The notes beneath the pieces were generated by a model, which did no database searches, was not told the origin of the DNA, and saw only the letters and a list, made by a program, of their open reading frames with translations. 64,000 bases of DNA, from positions 2,232,001 through 2,296,000 of the forward strand of contig MSED01000002.1 in the NCBI GenBank assembly GCA_002099365.1. The letters run 5' to 3'. Positions within the stretch are counted from its first letter, which is position 1. The number at the start of each line of letters is the position of its first letter. The translations under genes and the position numbers were made by a program. Below, piece after piece: positions 9,901-21,100 of this stretch. Source of the DNA: Phialophora verrucosa. Its lineage: Eukaryota > Ascomycota > Eurotiomycetes > Chaetothyriales > Herpotrichiellaceae.

Positions 9901-12900
9901 TCAGTCTTCAGCACGGCTCCTGCCCAACGAACGAGCTGTTGCCCGCATGGGTGGCTCGATTGGTTGGTAAATGATATCTCGATCATCGAATATGAGCGTC
10001 CGGGTTTGGCGCTCTGGGACCAACTGTTCCTCGCCACGATAGCGGCCATCGAATGATGGCCTTGTACTCTGCTGAGGGCGATGGTCGGTATTGTTGGCTT
10101 GATATGCTCTAGGCATGGCACGGCCCAAATCTTCCCGGCCCACTGCCCGGTGAACAAAATAGCTTCTATCGTCCGCATAGTGCATCCCAGCAGGCGTATA
10201 CGGTTCGCGAAAACCATTTGAGAACCTGTCGTGTTGGACTGGGTATCTCTCAATGGCCATCTCCCGTATCTCTTCATACTTCCTCCCATCCCGATCATAG
10301 ACGTATCGGTGTTGATATAAAGGCTCTGCATTGACCGACGCTACATCACGTGCGTCTTCGCTTTCGCTTCCATATCGAGGTCGAAGTGGACGCTGAGGAC
10401 TCTGTTCCACGTATCTGCCACCAGAAGCAGGACCTCGCGAGACTTCATAGTCACGAGTTGATACCCGTGAAGTGTTGTACTGTTGTTGGTCTGCAGCATT
10501 GTCGGGTGGTGCAGTATGCTGTTCGAGTTCGCGCACAGGCAAGGAAGCCCCCTGCGCTGGACGCGGGAAAGGAGGATGATAGCTCGAGGAAACACTGCTG
10601 AATGTGTCCCAATTTGGTTGAAGCGGGGGTGATCCGCCAACCCGTCGCGACAACGCCATGCTAAGAGGCATTTGGTGCTCAGGAGGATGCACGGTACCAA
10701 CGCCGGTCCTGGCATTGCTCAAGGAGTCTACGCCGACCACCGGGTCGAAGCTCTCGAGGAAGTCCTGAACCGCACTCTCGTTCATGGTCTGATCGCCGCC
10801 GGGTCTCGAGGTTTCCGGTCGATTGGGCGATGCCCCCAGCTCGGAGCCTTTATCTTTATGAGCGGAGATATGACTGGTAGCTCTACTTTCTCTTCCAGTT
10901 TCATACCTCACTCCATGCATTCTTGCAAGTGAACCACCATATGAAAATCTGGACGAGCCATCTTCATACGAATAGACCATAGAGCTGTGGGAAAGTGGCT
11001 GTTCTTCCCTCCAAGGTTCCCAGTCACGTGCAACATGGTGGTCACTCGGCAGGTGGTGCGGTACGATCCGCTGTCCAGTCCTTCCACCCGTGAAGGAGTC
11101 TCGATGGTATCTTGCCCCTATATGTGGGGCCCAGGGGCTGGGATGCTGAGGATCGTGTTCATCTTCCATGGTAATTCTAGAAGCCTCAGACCTAGCAAGA
11201 GAGGAATGGGTAAAAGCCCCTGCTCTAGCTCCACTACCAAACCCCGTATGGTAGTGGTCGACATTGCCCGCATGATAGCCTGACGATGTTTCGTAGCGGT
11301 TTGGCACCGCATAAGGTGGAAAGTCAAGGGCAATTGCATTCGGGGGCCTTGCCTCCTGAGCTGATGATAGCAAGCCACGTGAGAGGTGTGAGTGCGGATG
11401 TTGAAGAGACTGACCCTTCGGAGCACTGCTAGTCGTTCCTAGGGCCCAGAGAAGATTAGGATGCGGGTCGAATGGAGGGTCGATAGGCCAATCAGCATCC
11501 CAGGAAACGATGCTATTGCCATGACTAAGGGCGTTGGTATGTTTCGAAGCGAAGTGTTGAATGATAGCCTCAAACGCAAAGAGTTTCTGATTGGTGTCGC
11601 ACACGTGGCAGAGGAATAGTTCTTTCCCGAAGCGCTGGGTGTGTGGTTGCACAAATTCTGTAAAAGCCCACTTCATATCGTGCAAGTTCAGTTTTCTGCA
11701 GGCCAAGGACTCCGGATCTTGTGGAAACGCGGTGCCTTTTAGGGAAAGCATGTGGTCTTCTTGGGCAATGGCTTCGTCGAAGTGTTGTCGTATGTGGCAG
11801 AGAACTTCTGCTGCGAACTTACTTGCGGTGGCTTTTGTCACGGCGCGGCCATCGGACCAGGTCAAATGTATGAATTCGTCGGCAAATTTTCTAATTTTGT
11901 CCCGGCTTGAAACCTTCAGCCCATGCCACATGTGAGTGGTGTTTTCTTGAGCGACGCGCTGCTCTTCCTCGACCTGTTGGCGCTTGGCTTGTTGCACGGA
12001 CGGATTGCTGAGGGCAGCCCTGATCTCCCGTTGTTCGGCATCCGCGCGTTGGGCCAAGAGACGTGGTTTGAGGATCTCCCAGCCCCTGTCGTCAAGAGGC
12101 AGAGATATTAGGATCGCAGCTTGGAAAGCATCCATGTAGGTCAGAGTCGATGGCATGATTGGGGGGCTTAGAGCCAGACAGCGTCTCTCAATCTCTTTGC
12201 GGCGTTCTATTCTGGCTTCTTTTGCTTCCTTTTGGCTACGTTCGGTTCTTTGGCGAGAAGGTTGCAAGGTCGATTGGCCCAGAGGATCCTGGCGAGAAAA
12301 TACTTCGGTATTTGCGGATGGGCCAGGCAGGGATTTGCCGGACAGCTTGCCGGCTGTGTAATGGGATTCTGCATGGACAGAGTCAGCTCTGATGCCGAAA
12401 CAGCGTTCCCCCAATGACAATGACCATGACCATGACGCATACGCAAAAAGAAATGGGACTGATGATGCCTACCACCAGAAGTTGAGCCAGCAATGGACGA
12501 CTCCAAGGCAACGTATCCTGAGGATGGTGTTCCTGCAGCTGAGCGCAGGCCAACCTGCTGCATGCGATCGATCTTCGGCATAGTGTATTCTTGAATGGCA
12601 GAGTTCCCGAAATTAGCAGGCACGCCGATTAAACCCTGGCCTAGTGGTATGGAAATCCTGGAGAAGCCATTATTGAGCTCCCATTGCTCGAATCGATTTG
12701 CGTCAGCGTTCCTCTCCTGTCCGGAAGTCTCGAGTCCCTTTTTCCATTCTCCTAGTGTGGCAGCTCCTAGGGCCTCCACATTGTGGAATCGGATTTCAAG
12801 CTCCTCAACTTGAGGTCGAAAGTAGTACTTAATGAGCTCAAGGTGTGGAGGGGGAGCTCTGTGGAGAAGGACGGAAGACGGAATATAGTTCATCTCGGGC

Positions 12901-13685
12901 GTCAGGATTGCGAAAGGTAGCCCAGTACGCAGTGCAGAGCTATTAGAAAAGGCCAATTCCGTGTCCTGCATGTGGTTAAGCGGTGGCTAAGGATCAGGAT
13001 CTCCTGGGAGACTCACCTTTATAAGCCTTGGTTGGAGACAGCGGCCACATGATCGGACCCTGAAAGGCCAAATAGGGCGGACATTGTCCAAACCAGGCCC
13101 GGCATTCCAAGGATCAGATGTCGAGTACGACGGACGCAGGGTCACCTTTTTCCCACAATACTGGCATGATTGACCTCGGACGAGTCTCCACATCTCCAGC
13201 TCGGTCATCGCATCCATTGGTTTCGGAAATCCTTGGAGAAACGTCCTGCGTGAAATAGTCCAAATGGAATCCTGCTTCCGTATGGACAGATGCTTTATCT
13301 TGCCAGATGCAGACTTCGGGGGCAGACGACACGCAGGATCAAGAAGCGAACGGAAGGTACGATTGACACTAATCAGCCGCCCAAGAGTGATGGGGTCAGC
13401 GAAAGTGAAGACATGCTGTAGGATTTCGGGGGGCAAATCCGCCAGCGTCAGCAGACTTCGTACAGAGACATCTTTCGATCCCATAGAGTTCACAGCGCCA
13501 ACGGAGCCGGAGAGCCTGGGCCGTTTGCTCCTCATGCCAATTTCATGTGGTACGCCCGCTAGGTCGTGGTCCAAAACCATCGGGACAGACTCAAATGAGT
13601 AAGTAATGTTCCCCAATTCTGGAGACAACGGTCTCTTTCGCGAGCCTGAGAGAGGCGCGGAAGTCGAGCCATCCCTGAAATCCAT
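9901..13685 (-). CDS. Large F-box protein with fungal-specific C-terminal region
   Basis: Three exons (13017-13685, 12473-12965, 9901-12368) give 1209 residues. The first intron (51 nt) has gtgagt and a taac branch; the second (104 nt) has gtaggc or the alternative gtggta, both in phase 1. An F-box lies near residues 77-120 (LADLPPEILQHVFTFADPIT), followed by CxxC pairs (SCQYCGKK and SCGRCLQP). This suggests an SCF-type substrate receptor with an added zinc-binding element. The third exon begins with a charged helical part (KEARIERRKEIERRCLALSP), then a conserved-looking block up to about residue 500 with LCHVC and a His-rich segment (IQHFASKHTN) like a degenerate C2H2 unit. The last 650 residues are low-complexity, rich in Ser, Arg, Tyr and His. 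I believe this matches fungal F-box/DUF7892-type proteins, but that is from memory. The neighbour abp1 is divergent and unrelated. Confidence 0.85.
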
Positions 13686-14627
13686 AGCGGTGATCGCTAA
13701 GGATCATTTGAACAGACAGTAAGGAAACGGCAATACAATGAAAAGATACCGAAAGGAGAGAAGTCAGAGCCTAGAGCCGGTAGCCAAATGTGCTAGCCGG
13801 CTTGGATCTGACGAGAAAGAAAAGAAAAGCATGTCGAGCAACGCAAATGGTGTGCTCGACAGCAAAGTGTGCAGGCTGTGACAGGGAGAGGCCGTGTCTA
13901 GTGCACCGGCGTTGTCCGGTGTTGTCGACTCTGTGAATAAATGTAGCACCAGCTAGCAAGCGAGTCTTCTTCAAATGCGCTTTCACAAGAAAGCGCAGCC
14001 GAAGTCCTGCAAGTGTTTGTTATGAGGCCGACAAGGGAGATCCGTGGCCGGCTTGGATTGACAGATCTTCAATCGGGCTGGCGGGATTAGAGGTTCAAAT
14101 GCTCCGGGGAAGTCAGAGAAGCCGTAGGTACACCAAAGGATGCTAGGGCTGCAGTGGTCGCGAGAGCGCACGGCGATGGTTGGAAAGTGACGCTGGGTTG
14201 ATGTTGAAGTTAGAAGCCGGCGGTGAGTGCGCTCGTTGTGAGGAGAAGAGGTGAAGTTGAAGTGAGGAGGGCGCAGTTATGAGAAGAGGAAAGTGCAGCC
14301 TGCCAGTCACATGACAGGTCTGGCTCGCTAGCGGCTTGGCATATGCAATCATCGGTGTTAGCATGCGCAGCCGGACTGTAGAGCTGAAGGGCTCCAACTC
14401 CAATACCACCAACGGCCTAGGCAGAGTAAGCTGCCTTGCGTTTTCTGTCTGCATCGACAACTCTCTGCCTGCCACTGCACCCAAAAGGCTTTGTTTATAG
14501 AGTGAGTGCCTCTTAATTACCTTCCGCCCAAGGACTTCGGCATACACGGGATTCCGACTATTTCCAGCCGCGGGGAAGCAGACACAAACAGGCTCCCAGG
14601 TCAACCTCGACCTCCGTTGCAGCAGCC
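13686..14627. other. Divergent promoter region, F-box gene / abp1
   Basis: 0.94 kb between the start of the F-box gene (minus) and of abp1 (plus), so it holds both promoters. Open frames here lack protein character. No defined motif stands out. Confidence 0.5.
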
Positions 14628-17248
14628 ATGGCCTCCCTCAACACCTCAACGAACGGACCTTCGATCTCCAAGAGCTACCAATCTGTTGTCAATGCTCCTC
14701 CTCCTACCGGCCCTGCCGCAGCGTCTCCCACATACGGCCAATGGGCTGTTTTCTCTGTGTCAGCTCCCTTGGCAAATGCGTTCCAGGACTCGAGCAATAA
14801 AGAAAGCGTTTTGAAGGTACAGAGCACTGGAGAAGGAGAGCTCCTGGACTTGGTCGATGAGTTCTCAGACGGGCGGATTCAGTTTGCGTTTGTCAAGGTT
14901 AAAGACTCCAACACTGGGCTCCCCAAGTCTGCTCTCATTGCTTGGTGCGGCGAAGGCGTGCCCGAGCGGACAAAAGGCTATTTCACGAGCCACTTGACCA
15001 CGGTAGCCAAGTTATTGCATGGCTACCACGTCCAAATCACCGCTAGGTCAGATCGAGACCTCACACCTGACGGCATCATCCAGAAGGTCGCCGATGCTTC
15101 TGGCTCCAAGTACTCCTCTAGCACGTCTGCAGCGGTCGGCCCCCCTCCAGTCGCTGCTACCAAGCCTAGCATTGCGTCCAAGCCTGTTTTTACTCCCACA
15201 CAGAGTAGCGGTATTTCTTCCGGCTACAACCCGGTCGCCCGCAACCTCCCCCAAAAGAGCTCCAACGTCGATGAGGATGGCTGGGGCACAGACGCACCTC
15301 CGGTAACGAGGACCCAATTGGAAAAGGTTGCTCCGGCATATCAGCCAACAAGAGTCGATATGAGGGAGCTCACATCACAAAAGCCTACGTCCGCATCCTT
15401 CTCCAGCAGTCAGGAAGAAGATAGGCCTGGAGTGGTCAAAGGTGCATATCAGCCTGTCGGCAAGGTGGACATTGCGGCGATTCGTCGGCAGGCACAAGAA
15501 TCGGGTACCCTGAAGGATGACCGACCAGGCACGGTGAAAGGTGCTTATGAACCCGTTGGCAAGGTTGACATTGCAGCAATTCGCGCCAAAGCCCAAAAGC
15601 CGGATGATTCCACCGGCTTTTCTCGGCCGCCCCCAGTATCAGGACCGTCCACTGGTCCTTCGGAAGAACCAGAAATCCCCTCGAGGTCGTTGGCAGACAG
15701 GTCAGCTGCTTTTCAACGAGGACCCGAACGTCTGACCTCGCTCCCTAAACCCAAGGTTGCTAACAAATTTGGTGGTGCTGCAACTTTTACAGGCACCAAG
15801 GCTCCGGTTCCAGCCGGCTTCGAAGCGAAACCATTGGCCGCCGCCGCACCTGTCGGTACGGCAAGCAGAACCTTTGCCGACCAGGGTGGAAAGACGCCTG
15901 CCCAGATTTGGGCCGAGAAGAAAGCTCGCGAGAGAGGCTTGAGTGGGTCCGGTGAGCCACCGGTGTCACCAACGGCCTACGATGGACGATCTCCCCTAAC
16001 AAGTCAACCGAGTGGCGAGGCTGGGTGGAAGAGCAGCTATACCGGCAAGTCGTGGGCACCGGTGCAGATTAGCCATACTGGCCGAAGCAGCATTGGGCAG
16101 CAAGTCACTGGCGAAGGCAAGGAGCCAGTTGAAGAAGAAGAGACCCCCAGCTCGCCAGCTGGAGGCATCAGCTCGATTCGGGATCGCTTCAGCGGAGCGC
16201 CGCCAATGGGAGCCCCAGCGACTTTCGATCGAGCGCCGCCTCCGGCTCCAGAACCGGATACAAGTAATAAACCGAATCGTGGGATTCCGATTCCAGGATT
16301 GCCAATTTCTCAACCCAGGGAAGAGAGCGCGCCTGCGCTTCCGCCACCTCCTGCGCAGCCCCGAAGCCCTACACCTGATGAAGAACCGGAGCCGGCATCT
16401 CCTATCCGCGTTGCTGTGCCAGTTAGTGCGTCAGCTCATGTAGCCGACGCACATGAGGAGCAATTGTCTCCACCCCCTACAATGCCAACAACCTCCCTTG
16501 CGAGGGCAATTCCAAGTCCAGCGCGGGAAGAGGAAGATGATGAACCTGCACGTGGAGCCGATCTGGGGAGAGCTGCAGCCGTCACAGCAGCGGCCACGAC
16601 TCTTGGTACTGCGGCCGTGGAAGCTGCCCCGACGCAAGCTGCCGCAGGTGGAGGTGAGCGGGCTCGCGCTGAATACGATTACGAAGCAGCAGAAGACAAC
16701 GAGGTATCACTACGTGAAGGTATTTGAACCACTCTGTGCAGTGCCTGACAATCACTGACTGCTTAGGTGAACTGGTGACGGATGTTCAGCGAATCGATCC
16801 GGACTGGTGGCTAGTCAAGAACGAGGCGGGACAGGTAAGCTGACACGGAGCGAGTGCAAGACTGCGAGTGCTAACAAGATCCAAGACTGGACTTGTTCCA
16901 AGCAACTACCTGACGCCTTTGGACGATGACGAGACAGCCGCGCCTGCTCCACCTTCAGCTCCTGCGGCGGCAGATCCAACTCCCCCAGCGCCAGCGCCAA
17001 CAGAAACCCAGGCCAAAGGGGCAACGGCAACAGCACTCTACGATTATGAAGCTGGTGAAGACAACGAATTATCTTTCCCTGAGAACGCAATTATCTCCAA
17101 CGTGGTAAGTTCCAGCCATTATCCTATTGCTCCTCGATTTCTCTGACGCATTTTTACGCAGACATTCCCTGACGAGGACTGGTGGCATGGCGAGTACAAT
17201 GGTCATTCCGGGCTCTTCCCAGCGAACTACACCAAGATCAACGATTAG
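14628..17248 (+). CDS. abp1: Actin-binding protein Abp1 (ADF-H plus two SH3)
   Basis: Cortical actin patch protein that binds F-actin through an N-terminal ADF-homology domain and recruits endocytic partners through SH3 domains. Four exons (14628-16719, 16767-16834, 16886-17104, 17162-17248) are joined in phase and give 821 residues. The ADF-H domain spans about residues 30-160 (ELLDLVDEFSDGRIQFAFVK, IAWCGEGVPERTKGYFTSHL). The central region is disordered and Pro/Glu-rich, with two copies of a VKGAY-PVGKVDIAAIR block near residues 268-318 and a QIWAEKKARERG element near residue 423. The first SH3 starts at AEYDYEAAEDNEVSL and is split by introns one and two. The second starts at ALYDYEAGEDNELSFPE and ends with GLFPANYTKIND. 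Yeast Abp1 has one SH3 domain; two are usual in filamentous fungi as far as I recall. Confidence 0.95.
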
Positions 17249-18118
17249 ATGAAGGTCTCGAGGGAAGATGAATGCCGCCGAACAGGCCTTTGATATACAA
17301 TCTGGGCTGCCAAAAAGCCTCTAGCTTAGACGGGGTGAATGGAAAAGAAATACTGTTTCGTAAATGCTTATCGCATTGCACCACCAACACAGATCGACAA
17401 TGTTCGACGTGACGCAAGGGCCTTTGCAAAAGATTTTCGGCCTACGAAGGGCCGTGTGCATGGCTTTGTGCAGCAAGAGCGGAGAGATCAAGGCGGCGCT
17501 GTGTGGAGGAGTGTCAAAGGCGGTGGCCCAGAAGCGTTAAAGCATGCAGCAAATCCGCAGGCTTGCCCGTTTTCTGCCACTTCTGATGTTCTTTCCCCAG
17601 ACAAAAATTTTCGCGGCGCGATCGCGAAAAACGAAAAAAAGTCATTCCTTCCATGCAGCAGGAGAATTTTTCAAGGTCTTCGGTCGAGCACCATTGCGAA
17701 CAGACACATTACGTCCGGGTAGATAGATGTAGCATAATCATCAGTCATATCTGTAGCAACCTCGTATCAGCTGCTCTGTCGTCGGCAGGTAAAGAGCATT
17801 GAGGAAATATCTGTTTCCTCGAAAGAGCCTTGAGCCTCTTATCTCGATCGTCTCCGCTGACGTCTGAGCTCCAAATTTCTCACCTCCAGCTTATCCATTG
17901 GCTGCCCGCGCTCTGACTCCCAGCGGCCGCACTGCACTTTTCGAATTGCCTTGCACACTTTGCCGTGGATTGTACCCGTTCCTTCAATTTTACTTGAGAG
18001 AACCCACGACATTGAGTCGACTGCTCTGCAGCCCAGGTTGAGCTACCTGTGACAGGAGGTTGAACGGAGTCTGCGGTTCCCTTCTCCAGCGCCCGTGACC
18101 GAGCGTTTCTTGACCAGG
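17249..18118. other. Intergenic, abp1 3' flank and CPA2 promoter
   Basis: 0.87 kb. Two near-matches to the amino-acid-control site TGASTCA, recognised by Gcn4/CpcA, lie close to the CPA2 start: TGACTC at 17914-17919 and TGAGTC at 18013-18018. Each misses the final A. Arginine genes are classic targets of this control, so the sites are plausible but unproven. Other open frames look non-coding. Confidence 0.45.
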
Positions 18119-21100
18119 ATGGCATCAACTACACGAGCTCTCCGCCAGGCCAGTGGCATTCTGCTCCGAGACCGCGCCCCGATCGTGCGGCCCTCCTTGC
18201 GTCCATTCTCTTCTCGTACGGGTGCCATAACTGCCAGGCAACATCTACTGGCCTCGAAGACACCCTCGTGGCAGCAAGTGAGGAAATTCACGCGGCCCAC
18301 ACGACGATGCGCGCTGGTGGAAGAGGCTCCCCGCCCCGAAGCCTACCTCGAGAGCGGTGCAATCGACTACGGGAAGAACCTTGTGGATGTGAAGAAGGTC
18401 ATAGTCATTGGAAGCGGTGGTCTCAGCATTGGACAAGCTGGGGAGTTTGACTACTCTGGTAAGTGATATGACTCACGAGGAGTGGGAAAGCCTCCAATAG
18501 CTGCGGGCGAATGTGCTGTGCGAGCAACCTCAACAGACATGAATTGACGTCTTGAATAGGATCACAAGCCCTGAAGGCCCTTAAAGAAGCCGGGGTCAAA
18601 TCCGTGCTCATCAACCCTAACATCGCTACCATCCAGACCGACCACAAGCTCGCCGATGAAGTCTACTACCTCCCGGTCACTCCCGAATATGTGACCTATG
18701 TGATCGAGCGAGAGAAACCCGACGGGATTCTACTCAGCTTCGGCGGTCAAACCGCTCTCAACCTGGGTGTCAAGATGAACAAGATGGGCATATTCGATCG
18801 CTACAACGTCAAGGTCTTAGGAACAAGTATCAAGACCCTTGAGACAAGTGAAGACCGAGACCTGTTTGCAAAGGCTCTCAATGAGATCAATATCCCCATC
18901 GCCGAGTCCATCGCAGTCAGCACGGTCGACGAGGCCCTTGAGGCTGCTGCAAAGGTCGGCTACCCGATCATTGTTCGCTCGGCGTATGCCTTGGGAGGTC
19001 TCGGTTCTGGTTTTGCTGCCAACCCTGAAGAGCTCAGCAATTTGTCCTCCCAATCTCTGTCTTTGTCTCCGCAAATCCTGGTTGAGAAGTCTCTGAAAGG
19101 CTGGAAGGAGGTCGAATACGAGGTCGTCCGTGACGCAGAGGACAACTGCATTACAGTCTGTAACATGGAGAACTTCGATCCGCTTGGTATCCATACCGGA
19201 GACAGCATCGTGGTGGCTCCCAGTCAGACATTGAGCGATGAGGAGTACCACATGCTGCGAACGGCAGCTATCAAGATTGTCCGTCATCTTAAAGTGGTGG
19301 GTGAGTGCAACGTACAATACGCCCTACAACCTGACGGCCTCGACTACCGAGTCATCGAGGTCAACGCTCGGCTTTCGCGCTCGTCCGCCCTGGCATCAAA
19401 AGCGACCGGATATCCTCTGGCGTACACCGCCGCAAAGATTGGCCTCGGCCATACCCTCCCAGAGCTCCCAAATGCTGTGACCAAGACCACCACCGCCAAC
19501 TTCGAGCCAAGTCTGGACTATATTGTGGTGAAGATCCCTCGTTGGGATCTGTCAAAGTTCCAGCATGTCAAGCGTGACATTGGCAGTGCCATGAAGTCGG
19601 TAGGAGAGGTCATGGCCATCGGTCGCACGTTCGAGGAGTCCTTCCAAAAAGCTATCCGACAAGTCGATCCTCGCTATGTGGGATTTCAGGGCGACAAGTT
19701 CGATGATCTGGACAACGTCCTTCGTAATCCCACGGATCGGAGATGGCTCGCCGTCGGGCAAGCCATGATCCACGAGAACTATTCTGTGGATAAGATCCAT
19801 GACTTGACCAAGATTGACAAATGGTTCCTCTACAAGCTGCAGAATCTCAAAGAAACCATGACTGAGATCCAGGAGATTGGCACTCTTAGCGGAATCAAGC
19901 ATGAACTTATGCTGAAGGCGAAGAAGCAAGGATTCTCCGACAAGCAGATTGCGATGTATGCGAACTCGACTGAAGGAGAAGTCCGAGCTCGTCGCCAAAA
20001 ATTCGGTATCAGGCCTTGGGTGAAGAAAATCGATACACTGGCGGCCGAGTTCCCTGCCGACACAAACTATCTGTACACGACCTACAATGCCTCATCCCAC
20101 GACGTCACCTTCGAGGATAAGGGCACCATCATTCTTGGTTCTGGAGTCTACCGTATCGGTTCCTCAGTCGAGTTCGACTGGTGTGCTGTCAATGCCACCT
20201 TGTCTTTGCGTAACATGGGGCAGAAGACTGTGATGATTAACGTAAGTAGCTTTTCTTGACAGTATGCTTTTTCTTTTACCAAGCCCCGCTGGAAGTACCT
20301 GCTCCTGGGATCCTTCCCGGAACTACCTGCCCTCTGGATTCCGCTGGATGGACCTGCTCTCGCGGCTCCTGGGAGTACCTGCTTCCTGTATGGGACTTGG
20401 CCTCAGGAAAGCCGCGTCCCACCTCGACAATGTGTGCAACGTCTTCAACCTCAATGATCATACCCACACCCTTTCTGCTGGACAGTCAATCGAGTCAACC
20501 GAGCCTCTACCGCCTCCTGTTCGTTGTCATTGAAGCGACATTCGCCTGGCTGTTCTGGGCAATGTTCACCAAAGACAAAGACTATGATATGGGTCATATG
20601 TGTCCCTGGGGTCGCAAGACACTGGAATACGGCAGACTGTGCTCTCACTCCGCCTTAAGAGAAGGGAACAATGGAGAGTTTGATCTTTCTGCTGAAGAGC
20701 TCGAGACCGTGGCAGCCGAGAGAGCAAAGCAGTTGGCTCAAAAGAAAATTGATTATCACTACCGGCAGATGGCAGAGAACTACGATGAATACACTGGCAA
20801 ACAGGCTGAATGAGCTACTCGCTACAAAGCCAACAATCTAGAACGTGTGAAGGAACTCGCAACAAAGGCAAGAAACGACGCTGTCGAAAAGAAGGCCTTC
20901 CACTGTGAGATTTGCACTATCTCATTCACGTCGAGAACGGTCTTGGAGAGGCATCTGAAGGGTGTGAGACATCAACGCCAACTGAAAGGCAGTGCTTTCA
21001 GATGCGACATTTGCAGCTTCGGATTCAACACGAATGGCAACCTCAACCGCCGCAAGACAAGCAAACGCCACCTTGGTGCCCTGGCCGCTGTCAAGTCGAG

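Noticed and set aside
14143..14604. 153-codon minus frame in the F-box/abp1 promoter region.
   Set aside because: No features. It overlaps the presumed promoter and leader of abp1.
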